NCBI RefSeq assembly: GCF_041060425.1
Contig: NZ_JAULBC010000004.1
Location: 310,001-374,000 of the forward strand
Reading direction: 5' to 3'
DNA length: 64,000 nt
DNA from: Danxiaibacter flavus
GTDB lineage: Bacteria; Bacteroidota; Bacteroidia; Chitinophagales; Chitinophagaceae
The translations under genes were made by a program, and so were the position numbers. Below the pieces are notes generated by a model. That model had not been told where the DNA came from, searched no databases, and saw nothing but the letters and a program-made list of their open reading frames with translations. Every line of letters starts with the position of its first letter. Position 1 is the first letter of the stretch. Positions 9,660-17,910 of this stretch are shown here, piece after piece.

Positions 9660-12600
9660 TTATTCCGTTATATTGGTTTTATGTGCCTTATGTTTTCCTG
9701 ATAAAAATGTATAGATCGCAGGAATAACAAATAACGTAAGGATAAGCGAAAATATGATGCCGCCAACAACTACAATACCCAACGGAATCCTGCTCGTTGA
9801 CGCTGCACCAAGGCTCAGTGCGATAGGCAACGCTCCAAGAGATGTTGCAAGACTTGTCATTAAGATCGGCCTTAAACGCTGTTGTGCTGCTTCTACAACC
9901 GCTTCCATTTTCGACAATCCCATCTCTCTTTTCTGGTTAGCAAATTCTACAATTAAGATACCATTCTTGGTTACAAGCCCGATCAGCATGATCATTCCAA
10001 TCTCTGAAAAGATGTTCAGGGTTTGACCAAACAGCCACAAGCTCAATAACGCCCCTGCAAAAGCCAGAGGTACTGTAAACATGATACTCAGTGGATCCAC
10101 AAAACTTTCGAACTGCGCGGCCAGGATAAGATAAATGAGTATCAGCGCCAATCCAAATGCAAACAGGATGTTTGAAGAGCTTTCCACATAGTCACGCGAA
10201 GAACCACTTAAAGCAGTTTGAAAACTGGGATCGAGTAATTTATTGGCTATTCCCTGCATGGCCTGTATACCATCGCCAATGGTATAACCTTCAGATAACG
10301 AAGCAGAAATTGTGGCAGCCTTATACCTGTTAAAGTGAAACAATGTAGACGGATTTGTGCTCTCCTGCATATTGACAACTGCATCCAATGGAATATTTTG
10401 TCCACTCGCATTTTTTACGTAGAGTTTTTCGATATCTGCCGGTTTGTTACGCACCGGTCTGTCCACCTGGCCTATCACCTGGTATTGATATCCGTTCATG
10501 ATGAAGTATGCCATTCTTCCTCCGCTAAAGGCTGACTGCATGGTTGCAATAACATCTGCTGTTGAAAGACCAAGATCCTTAATCTTCATCCTGTCCACAG
10601 TTATCCGCAGCTCAGGCTTGTTGAACTTCAGGTTAACATCCACGTTGGCAAATGTTTTATCCTTCCTGGCTTCTTCCAAAAATTTTGGAATGATGTCTTT
10701 CAGTTTATTTATATCCTGGTTCTGCAATACGAACTGAACAGGTAAGCTTGTTCTGGCACCGGAACCAACAGAGATGGTTTGCTCCTGGATGGCAAAAATT
10801 CTTGCCTCATTAAATCGTCCCAGCTTACGTTGAAGATCATTCACGATTTCGTTCTGACTGCGTTTTCTGAGCTTGGGATCTACAAGACCAATACGGGGCT
10901 GCGAAGTATTTACCGAACCTCCGGCAGGAGTTCTTGCAAAAACGAAATCCCTTTCAGGAACAGAGTCATATAAGAAATCTGCAAATTTTGAAGTAAGCTT
11001 GTCCATCGCGCTGAAACTTGTTCCTTCAGCGCCGGTGGCAGTAAAGCGGATACTGCTTCTGTCCTCAAGCGGGGCGATCTCACTTTTTAGATTTCTAAAC
11101 ACCAGGAATATGCATGCTACACACAAAAGAATAATGACAACTGCAGCCCATCTGACTTTCATGAATTTTTCCAGCAGGCGTCTATAACCGTTTTCCATGC
11201 CCTGGAAGAAAGGTTCGGTTTTCATGTAGAACCAACCATGAGAACTATCCTTTCTGGTAAGATATACGTTCAATACAGGGGTAATCGTAAGCGATACAAA
11301 GGCCGAGATTAATACCGCGGCAGCAAGTACAACACCAAATTCACGGAACAGCCTTCCGACAAATCCTTCAAGGAAAATTACCGGAAGAAACACGACTGCT
11401 AACGTGATAGAGGTTGAGATAACCGCAAAAAAGATTTCTTTACTTCCTTCCAATGCAGCTTTACGGATTGGCAGCCCTTCTTCTAATTTCCGGAAGATGT
11501 TTTCCGTTACAACAATACCATCATCCACCACAAGTCCCGTTGCCAACACAATCCCGAGCAACGTTAGGATATTGATGGAGAATCCGGCAATATACATAAT
11601 GAAGAACGTTGCGATCAGCGAGATGGGGATATCTATCAAAGGTCTTATTGCGATCAACCAGTTTCTGAAGAAGAAGAAGATAACCAACACCACAAGCCCA
11701 AATGCTATCAGTAGTGTTTCCTCAACCTCTGCAAGAGAGTGGCGGATGTTGAGCGTGTTATCGATAAGCACGTTAACCTCAACGCCGGATTTGTTAGAAG
11801 CTTTTATTTCGTCAAGCCTTTTGTATAATTCGTCTGCAATTGCAATGTTGTTAGCACCGGGCTGAGGAACGATCGCAAGGCCTACTGCGTTAACACCATT
11901 GTATCTCCAGCTTTGCTCCATTTGTTCAGGACCAAGTTCTACGCGCGCGATATCATTCAATCTTACAATACCTGCGGAATCCTGTCTGATAATCAGGTCC
12001 CGGAACTGCTGTTCAGATGTAAGCCTTCCCAATGTGCGGATGGTTAATTCGGTATTATCACCATATATCTTTCCCGGGGGAAGCTCAACGTTTTCGGTTC
12101 TTAAAGCAAGGCTTATATCGGTAAACGCAATATTATAGGCGCTCATTTTGTCCGGGTTAAGCCATAAACGCATTGCGTAACGTTTCTGGCCGAAGATGAA
12201 TACAGAGCTAACATCATTGATGGTTTGAAGCTGCTGTTGCAATACGTTTTCCGCATAATCGCTCAGCTGCATTAATCCTTTAGTGCGGCTTTGTACTGCG
12301 AGGATAACGATGGGATCACTATTGGCATCTGCCTTGGCAACAACGGGGGGCGCATCTATGTCGAGCGGAAGACTTCGCTGAGCCTGGCTCACTTTATCAC
12401 GTACATCACTCGCTGCAGCTTCAAGATCCACACCCAGGTTAAACTCTACGGTTATCTGGCTGCTTCCTAATGAGCTGGAAGAGGTGATTGTTCTGATACC
12501 AGGGATACCGTTGATCTGTTTTTCCAGTGGTTCGGTTATCTGGCTTTCTATAATGTCGGGGTTCGCTCCCGTGTAAGAAGTGGTAACTGTAATGATTGGC

Positions 12601-12725
12601 GGATCAATTGCCGGATAATCCCTTACAGCCAGAAATGTGTAGCCGACAATTCCAAACAGGATGATCATAAGATTCATCACTGTGGCCAATACAGGGCGTT
12701 TCAGCGATAATTCAGAAATATTCAT
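9660..12725 (-). CDS. RND-family multidrug efflux pump, inner-membrane subunit (AcrB/MexB-like)
   Basis: 1021 residues, the normal size for hydrophobe/amphiphile-efflux RND pumps. The N-terminus SLKRPVLATVMNLMIILFG forms span 1; a large periplasmic pore/docking domain follows. Span 4 carries the proton-relay pair Asp401-Asp402 in ATGLVVDDGIVVTENI, and span 10 carries the matching Lys in GLVTKNGILIVEFA. It exports drugs, bile-type amphiphiles or other lipophilic compounds using the proton gradient, with the adaptor upstream and TolC homologue downstream. The adaptor-to-pump gap is 49 bp, consistent with one transcript. No TetR/MarR regulator is adjacent, so control is not visible here. Confidence 0.95.
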   Translation of the reverse strand: MNISELSLKRPVLATVMNLMIILFGIVGYTFLAVRDYPAIDPPIITVTTSYTGANPDIIESQITEPLEKQINGIPGIRTITSSSSLGSSQITVEFNLGVDLEAAASDVRDKVSQAQRSLPLDIDAPPVVAKADANSDPIVILAVQSRTKGLMQLSDYAENVLQQQLQTINDVSSVFIFGQKRYAMRLWLNPDKMSAYNIAFTDISLALRTENVELPPGKIYGDNTELTIRTLGRLTSEQQFRDLIIRQDSAGIVRLNDIARVELGPEQMEQSWRYNGVNAVGLAIVPQPGANNIAIADELYKRLDEIKASNKSGVEVNVLIDNTLNIRHSLAEVEETLLIAFGLVVLVIFFFFRNWLIAIRPLIDIPISLIATFFIMYIAGFSINILTLLGIVLATGLVVDDGIVVTENIFRKLEEGLPIRKAALEGSKEIFFAVISTSITLAVVFLPVIFLEGFVGRLFREFGVVLAAAVLISAFVSLTITPVLNVYLTRKDSSHGWFYMKTEPFFQGMENGYRRLLEKFMKVRWAAVVIILLCVACIFLVFRNLKSEIAPLEDRSSIRFTATGAEGTSFSAMDKLTSKFADFLYDSVPERDFVFARTPAGGSVNTSQPRIGLVDPKLRKRSQNEIVNDLQRKLGRFNEARIFAIQEQTISVGSGARTSLPVQFVLQNQDINKLKDIIPKFLEEARKDKTFANVDVNLKFNKPELRITVDRMKIKDLGLSTADVIATMQSAFSGGRMAYFIMNGYQYQVIGQVDRPVRNKPADIEKLYVKNASGQNIPLDAVVNMQESTNPSTLFHFNRYKAATISASLSEGYTIGDGIQAMQGIANKLLDPSFQTALSGSSRDYVESSSNILFAFGLALILIYLILAAQFESFVDPLSIMFTVPLAFAGALLSLWLFGQTLNIFSEIGMIMLIGLVTKNGILIVEFANQKREMGLSKMEAVVEAAQQRLRPILMTSLATSLGALPIALSLGAASTSRIPLGIVVVGGIIFSLILTLFVIPAIYTFLSGKHKAHKTNITE

Positions 12726-12774
12726 GAGCGATGAATAGGATGTTTAATGGATACAGTGCAGCGGGTGTAACTAA

Positions 12775-13848
12775 TTACTGGGTTTGTGATGCCAGTTGTT
12801 CAAGCGTTTTAACGCTCCGTACTTTTAATTCAGCTTTAGGCCTTGCAAATAACACACCAGTAACAACCACCGAATCTCCTTCTTTAACACCGGTAGTTAC
12901 TTCTACATTATCTGCTTCACGCTCCCCTGTTTGCACCGTCACAAAAGCAGCATGACCGTTCTTAACCAATACAACCTGTTTATTTTTATCGTCCGGAATA
13001 ATGCAGTTGGTAGGAATCATAATGGCTTTCTTATCAACACCTGCATTTACATACATTTTTACAAATGCTCCCGGATTTGCTGTTCCATTCAAAAGAATAG
13101 TCCGCACTTTAAGATTACGCGTTGCCTGGTTAATCTGAGGCTCAATGGCAACTATTTCAGCTTTTTGATTTTTATCCGCAGATACATCCACTTTTACGTC
13201 AACAATATTGCCAACCTTAATGATATTACTGTATTGTTCAGGCAAAGTAAAATCAATCTTGATCTTGCTTACCTGTTGCATAGTGGCGATAACCGTTGCT
13301 GAAGAAACATACGCGCCTGGGCTTACCTGTCTTAAACCCACAACACCATCAAAAGGTGCTTTCACTACTGCTTTATCAATCAAAGCCTGCGTATATTGTA
13401 TATCCGCTTTATAACCATTTACCTGGTTTAGAGCTGCATCGTAATCGCTTTGGTTAATTCCTTCTACTGCAAGCAATTGCCTGTAGCGTTGTTCTGTTTT
13501 TTCTGCCAGATCCAATAACACTTTGCTTTTTTCCAGTTGTGCACGCAGATCGGCATCATTGACCCTCGCAATAACAGTTCCTTTAGAAACACTCTGACCT
13601 TCCGGAACGCTTAGATAAATGAGGCGACCGGCAATTTCCGGGCGAAGTTCTACATACTCATTTGCCACAACTGTTCCGTTGGCTTCAATAATATTGTTTA
13701 TACTTTGATTGGATGCAACAATAACATCGACAATAGGCGTAGTTTGACCACTTTTAGGCGGATCCTGCTTTTTTCCACTGCAAGAAAGTAAACATAGTGG
13801 CAGGGAAAGGCTACATATAGTATTCCTAAACAGAACTTTATATTCCAT
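12775..13848 (-). CDS. RND efflux periplasmic adaptor (membrane fusion protein), lipoprotein
   Basis: I place the start at the ATG at 13846-13848 rather than at the TTG 21 bp upstream, because MEYKVLFRNTICSLSLPLC leads directly into the lipobox LLSC (lipid Cys at residue 23) and a purine-rich stretch lies just before it. This gives 357 residues. The HlyD/AcrA layout is visible: beta-barrel/lipoyl strand with AGRLIYLSVPEGQSVSKGTVIARV, an alpha-hairpin of about 60 residues, the second lipoyl half KAPFDGVVGLRQVSPGAYVS, then beta-barrel and membrane-proximal domains. It links the RND pump to TolC across the periplasm. First gene of the MFP-RND-TolC operon; upstream lies one arm of an inverted 7-bp array pair. 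Confidence 0.93.
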   Translation of the reverse strand: MEYKVLFRNTICSLSLPLCLLSCSGKKQDPPKSGQTTPIVDVIVASNQSINNIIEANGTVVANEYVELRPEIAGRLIYLSVPEGQSVSKGTVIARVNDADLRAQLEKSKVLLDLAEKTEQRYRQLLAVEGINQSDYDAALNQVNGYKADIQYTQALIDKAVVKAPFDGVVGLRQVSPGAYVSSATVIATMQQVSKIKIDFTLPEQYSNIIKVGNIVDVKVDVSADKNQKAEIVAIEPQINQATRNLKVRTILLNGTANPGAFVKMYVNAGVDKKAIMIPTNCIIPDDKNKQVVLVKNGHAAFVTVQTGEREADNVEVTTGVKEGDSVVVTGVLFARPKAELKVRSVKTLEQLASQTQ

Positions 13849-14189
13849 GATAACTTTTTCTGGGGCCAATAAAGATAGAAAGATTTAAACCGATTTAAGC
13901 GGTCTTTAATATTGCTCGGTGAACAGGGGGGAAAATAAGGTGAAGAGAGCTATCAGCTATTAGCTATCAGCTTTCAGCTCTTTGCTGTCTCGTCTTAAAG
14001 TACTGACGTCTATAAAAAGTTGTTTGCAGATTTCTGGGCTTACATTATGACTATTTAATATGAAGCTTTCTCTTTGTTTGAATAAAAAAGCTCGCGTAAA
14101 TCGCGAGCTTAATCTTTTAAAAGAACTGCACTCAAGAGAACTTTTAGCTTCTCAACAGCAGCTGATAGCTGATAGCTAAAAGCTGACAG
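13849..14189. other. Intergenic region with terminator and inverted AGCTATC heptamer arrays
   Basis: 341 bp between two minus-strand genes. It holds a 7-bp array at 13948-13980, a strong minus-strand intrinsic terminator at 14083-14110 and the inverted partner array at 14160-14192, which runs through the stop codon of the upstream gene. The efflux operon promoter must lie between 13849 and about 14080. I see no convincing TAnnTTTG element on the minus strand there. Confidence 0.7.
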
Positions 14190-14192
14190 CTA
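13948..14192. repeat. Inverted 7-bp arrays, AGCTATC family
   Basis: Left arm AGCTATC, AGCTATT, AGCTATC, AGCTTTC, AGCTC (13948-13980); right arm AGCTGAT, AGCTGAT, AGCTAAA, AGCTGAC, AGCTA (14160-14192) ending on the MG2/plug gene's stop. The arms could pair over about 33 bp with a 179-nt loop that contains the terminator. Confidence 0.88.
14083..14110 (-). terminator. Intrinsic terminator of the MG2/plug gene
   Basis: Perfect 9-bp stem AAGCTCGCG/CGCGAGCTT, loop of five, six T on the minus strand. Confidence 0.92.
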
Positions 14193-16604
14193 TTCATACA
14201 CTTGTTCAATGTGTGTGAGCTTACCATCTTTAGTAACACCTTCAACTATAACCCTGTATTTTTCAGTGATATCATTGTTATAGAATGTAAGCCTGATTTT
14301 ATGGTTTTCCTGGGTAGTAAGCACGTAAGGATTCCAGTATAAGGTGGAGCGCACGTCACTATGTTCATTTCTTTCGTCGAATGTTTCATAGTTAGGCGAA
14401 TAAAATTCTTTCATTGTTGAATAACCCCAAACAATTTTTGTTGGGAGACCTTTGCCCGGAGCCTGCTTTACATCGCCACCTTTACGGGTGTACACCGCAA
14501 TTGCACCATTGCTACCCCCACCAAAGCTACCGAAAAAAGGAGGCGTAAATGCCTTAACATAAGCTACGTCGGGCATGGGGATATTTTGCAGTTGCTGAAC
14601 ATCTACTTTCATTTCGTCAAGGTAAACATCAGGCGCGCCGCCCCTCCACATCAGGCTTGTGTTGGAAGGAGCTCCTGTTATTTGTAAACCGGCAACACGT
14701 CCCTGCAGATAAGTAAAGATATTCATCTGGCCTTGTGCTGCTATATCGTTCGCAACATCAAAACTTGTGGAATTGCCACCGGAAAATAATCCGGATGTAT
14801 ATTTTTCATCAAGCACCTGTTGTGGTGATTTAGTTCTTGATTTAACGGTAACACCTTCGAGTGTAGTGCCTTGCAATAACTTTTCCAGGCGCGCCTGTTC
14901 GTCAGCAAAGTATTTTGCCCTGGCATTGCCGGTAGTATCGTTAAGCATATAAGCAAAAAGGCTTTTATTAAGACTAACCTTGCCCGGGGTTGTAAGCAAT
15001 CCGCTTGTAAACCTGACCTCAACCGCAGATTCTAATCCTCTTGCCTTACCAAACTGGTAATGGATCTTTAAGGAATCGAAAAATACGAAGCCTGGCTGTT
15101 TAAATGATCCATCCTTCGCAATCGGAAATGTAAGCATCTGTGTTGATGAATCTTTACCCTGCACAATAGCAAACAGATCACCGGATTCACGCATTTGCAT
15201 TGGGGTAGCACCGAAAACTTTACCTCCGAGTTCTGCATACGCTGTGTCTGCAGGATACTTTATCTGAGGCAGAATGCCTTTAGCCAGTTCGCCCCATTTA
15301 AACCTGCGCCATCCGTTGGTGAGCATTACATAATCCAGGTTATTTCTAACGGTATCGTTATCTGAAGAAAAATAATACCAGGGATTGTGTATATATCCTT
15401 TCAGTTCACTTCCCAGTAACAAATGAGAAACAAGGTTGTTGCTACTGTCTGCAGCAATACCTGCATCTGTAACGGCCACAGAAAGATTAGCAGCAACAGT
15501 GTCCGGTAAATCTATTTCTAATGTATTCTTGCCACGTTTGCCAAGATTTAATGAATAAAAATCGACATTCGGTTTAAATATTGCGTCGTTGTTGTTCACA
15601 AAACAAATACGTTCTGCCACGGGAGTGTATGAATCATCAAACAATGTAACCTGCAGGATACCGCTTGGCAATTGTGCTGTAGGAATTGAGCCTCCGATAG
15701 CGGATGTTTCTTCCAGCCTTACATTGGCCTTATATACCAACTGCTGGTAAGTGGTTGCAATAATATGCAGTTGTTTTAAAGCGGCCGGAACATTTTCACT
15801 TCTTTTAATAAGAAAGTTAGCCTTGCCCTGGCTGGGGATGATAGCGACAGTTGCTCCGAAAGTTTTAGCTGCAGGCAACGGTGTTTCATAAGCATTGTTT
15901 GCGTCATCTGTCCATTTGGCTTTATAAGTTACTCCTGCCGCAGGTTCCAGCGTAAATACACCCATGCCATCATGTACACTTGCAAATTTGCCAACGGTCT
16001 CGCCTTTGCTGCTGACAATGGTACCCTTTGCTTTTACCGGCTCTCCTATCTCGTTCGTAGCCTTAAATGCAACTTTTGAAGAAATGCCTTCAATTAAATC
16101 GCCTCCTTCCGGGAAAAACTGAATGAGAGACTTAAACTTAACCGGCTGTGCAGTACCCGCAGAAGCTTTCTTTGGTGCTATTCTTATTGCTTTATTGAAA
16201 AGAAATGCAGTGTCGAAGTTCAACATCCATTTAGTATATGCCCTTGCATTGATGATCTTTCCGGTATAGCCGGCCGGTATGTCTAACTGACCACGCGCTG
16301 AAGATTCAATAATGGGCGACGATGTATGTTGGATGAGATTGCCGTCAGCATCCGTCCAGTCAATGTAAAAACTTTTACTTATTTCGGAATTTTCAATGCC
16401 TGCCATCAGATAGGCTTTAAACCAAATAGTTTCTCCGGGAGAATATAACCCTTTGTCAAATTGTATATATACACGTTCCTGTAAATAATCACTTCCATAT
16501 CTGGCCATGGCTGTATCCAACGCAGTTTGCGCTTTGGCAAAAGAAAAAAGTCCTGCACAGAAAATGGTAAACAACAGGCCTCTTTTAAAAACTACATGCT
16601 TCAT
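14190..16604 (-). CDS. Secreted protein with N-terminal MG2-like domain and C-terminal TonB-plug-like domain
   Basis: The open frame extends upstream to 16808, but MKHVVFKRGLLFTIFCAGLF followed by SFAKAQ is a clear signal peptide, so the start is the ATG at 16602-16604 (804 residues). Near the N-terminus, RVYIQFDKGLYSPGETIWFK (43-63) is the alpha-2-macroglobulin MG2-type beta-sandwich signature. Further beta-sandwich domains follow. At about 620-710 there is a TonB-receptor plug-like domain (YLQGRVAGLQITG, PDVYLDEMKVD, PDVAYVKAFTPPFFGSFGG, GAIAVYTRKG). No beta-barrel follows, only about 95 residues. It is therefore not a transporter by itself. It may be periplasmic or outer-membrane-associated and act with another receptor, but that is inference. 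It is monocistronic and has a terminator at 14083-14110. Confidence 0.8.
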   Translation of the reverse strand: MKHVVFKRGLLFTIFCAGLFSFAKAQTALDTAMARYGSDYLQERVYIQFDKGLYSPGETIWFKAYLMAGIENSEISKSFYIDWTDADGNLIQHTSSPIIESSARGQLDIPAGYTGKIINARAYTKWMLNFDTAFLFNKAIRIAPKKASAGTAQPVKFKSLIQFFPEGGDLIEGISSKVAFKATNEIGEPVKAKGTIVSSKGETVGKFASVHDGMGVFTLEPAAGVTYKAKWTDDANNAYETPLPAAKTFGATVAIIPSQGKANFLIKRSENVPAALKQLHIIATTYQQLVYKANVRLEETSAIGGSIPTAQLPSGILQVTLFDDSYTPVAERICFVNNNDAIFKPNVDFYSLNLGKRGKNTLEIDLPDTVAANLSVAVTDAGIAADSSNNLVSHLLLGSELKGYIHNPWYYFSSDNDTVRNNLDYVMLTNGWRRFKWGELAKGILPQIKYPADTAYAELGGKVFGATPMQMRESGDLFAIVQGKDSSTQMLTFPIAKDGSFKQPGFVFFDSLKIHYQFGKARGLESAVEVRFTSGLLTTPGKVSLNKSLFAYMLNDTTGNARAKYFADEQARLEKLLQGTTLEGVTVKSRTKSPQQVLDEKYTSGLFSGGNSTSFDVANDIAAQGQMNIFTYLQGRVAGLQITGAPSNTSLMWRGGAPDVYLDEMKVDVQQLQNIPMPDVAYVKAFTPPFFGSFGGGSNGAIAVYTRKGGDVKQAPGKGLPTKIVWGYSTMKEFYSPNYETFDERNEHSDVRSTLYWNPYVLTTQENHKIRLTFYNNDITEKYRVIVEGVTKDGKLTHIEQVYE

Positions 16605-16986
16605 ATTACGAGATTGCTTAATTCTTATAGAAGGAATAAAAATAAAACGATTCAAATATATTATAACAACCTTAACAATTTGTGTAGAACGTTTTTTGCG
16701 GAACCACGGAGGCACAGGCGACACAATGGAACGCGGCTTTTTTGCCACAAAGACTCGAAGACCAAAGAAGTACAAAGTTTTTTTGAAACCGAGGCACGAA
16801 GAGCACAAAAAGAATCACGGGATTTTGGAAAGCCACAAATACGTGAAGAGCATCAAACAAGGCAAAGGAATATTAAAATCTATACTTAGTGCTCCTTAGT
16901 GTTTTTGTGGCTTAGTGGTTCCCCGAAAAGAAATATCCTGTGTTCTTGGGTCTTCTTCTTTCCATAAAATTGCTAACTTAACATCC
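16605..16986. other. Divergent intergenic region filled by an 8-bp-period element
   Basis: 382 bp between the MG2/plug gene (minus) and the beta-lactamase gene (plus). About 16703-16782 divides into ten consecutive octamers (such as ACCACGGA, GGCACAGG, TGCCACAA), and 16886-16925 into five more in the opposite sense (TTAGTGCT, CCTTAGTG, GCTTAGTG). The outer ends GGAACCAC (about 16700) and GTGGTTCC (about 16914) are exact inverted copies. The reading frames that extend both flanking genes into this stretch are not real starts. Confidence 0.6.
16703..16925. repeat. 8-bp-period element with inverted ends
   Basis: Ten octamers at 16703-16782 and five at 16886-16925 in the other sense, outer ends GGAACCAC/GTGGTTCC. 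A sister element with CTCTGTGGA words lies at 36256-36300. Confidence 0.65.
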
Positions 16987-17853
16987 ATGAGAAAATTGAT
17001 GACCGCCCTGCTTGCATTAGTATGCGTAACTGCTTATTCACAAAAAACGGACAAAAAGTTAGAAACACAGATCAATGAGATCATTAAAGGATTTAACGGC
17101 GATGTTGGTGTTTACGTGCATGATCTCAAACACAACAAGATCGTTGCCATCAATGCTGACACTGTTTTTCCGACCGCAAGTATTGTCAAGATCCCCATTT
17201 TGCTAGGCATCATGCGTAAGATTCAGGATGGAGAGCTGAAATACCATCAACGAGTTGTCTATAAAGACTCCTTGTATTATAGCGAAGGGGATGATATTCT
17301 TTCAAATTTTAAGGAAGGATCCCAAATTGAACTGAGTAAAGTAATGATGCTGATGCTTACTATTAGTGATAACTGTGCGAGCTTGTGGCTACAAGGCCTT
17401 TCGGGTTCCGGAACGCGCATTAACCAGATACTTGACAGCATGGGATTAAAGAGTACGCGCGTGAACAGTCGCACGCCCGGAAGGGAACAAAACAGGTCGG
17501 TCTACGGATGGGGGCAAACCTCACCCCGCGAAATTGCATGGGTAATGGAGCAAATAGTTAACGGACGTGTATTTACAAAAGAGGCCAGCGATAAAATGCT
17601 TCGCTTGCTCAGCCGTCAATACTGGGATGAAGAAGCAATCTCTCAAATTCCGGCAGGTGTTTTTGTGGCAGATAAAAATGGCGCCGTAGATGCCAGCCGG
17701 AATGAAATACTTTACGTAAACGGCAAGAAAGCACCTTACATACTAAGCATCTTTACAAAAAATAATAAGGACAATAGCTGGGAGCCAACAAATGAAGCCT
17801 GGGTTATGACAAGGAAGATTTCAGCCTTAGTATGGAAGTATTTGAATGAATAG
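16987..17853 (+). CDS. Class A beta-lactamase-like serine hydrolase
   Basis: Start chosen at the ATG 16987-16989, where MRKLMTALLALVCVTAYSQ is a signal peptide; an in-frame extension to 16915 is repeat-derived. 288 residues, a normal class A size. The Ser-x-x-Lys motif is S65-I-V-K68 (PTASIVKIPIL) and the SDN motif is 127-129 (TISDNCASLWL). A Glu at the omega-loop position is likely in PGREQN (about 166-169). At the third motif the usual Lys-Thr/Ser-Gly is K230-N-G232. The family opens beta-lactam rings by acylating the serine; related non-resistance serine hydrolases exist, and the KNG variant makes real beta-lactamase activity less certain. Located in the periplasm. Convergent with feoB, separated by a GC-rich hairpin. 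Confidence 0.85.
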   Translation: MRKLMTALLALVCVTAYSQKTDKKLETQINEIIKGFNGDVGVYVHDLKHNKIVAINADTVFPTASIVKIPILLGIMRKIQDGELKYHQRVVYKDSLYYSEGDDILSNFKEGSQIELSKVMMLMLTISDNCASLWLQGLSGSGTRINQILDSMGLKSTRVNSRTPGREQNRSVYGWGQTSPREIAWVMEQIVNGRVFTKEASDKMLRLLSRQYWDEEAISQIPAGVFVADKNGAVDASRNEILYVNGKKAPYILSIFTKNNKDNSWEPTNEAWVMTRKISALVWKYLNE

Positions 17854-17884
17854 GCCCGCGCATCAAATGAAACGTGGGCCTTCT
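17852..17884. terminator. GC-rich hairpin between convergent bla-like and feoB genes
   Basis: Stem AGGCCCGCG with CGTGGGCCT (one G-U), loop of 12; overlaps the bla-like stop codon. The T-tail is weak. Confidence 0.5.
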
Positions 17885-17910
17885 GATATCTTCAGAACGA
17901 GAATAATTCC

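Noticed and set aside
16605..16986. N-terminal extensions of the MG2/plug gene (to 16808) and the beta-lactamase-like gene (to 16915)
   Set aside because: Both extensions are read from octamer repeat DNA and precede clear signal peptides starting at internal ATGs.
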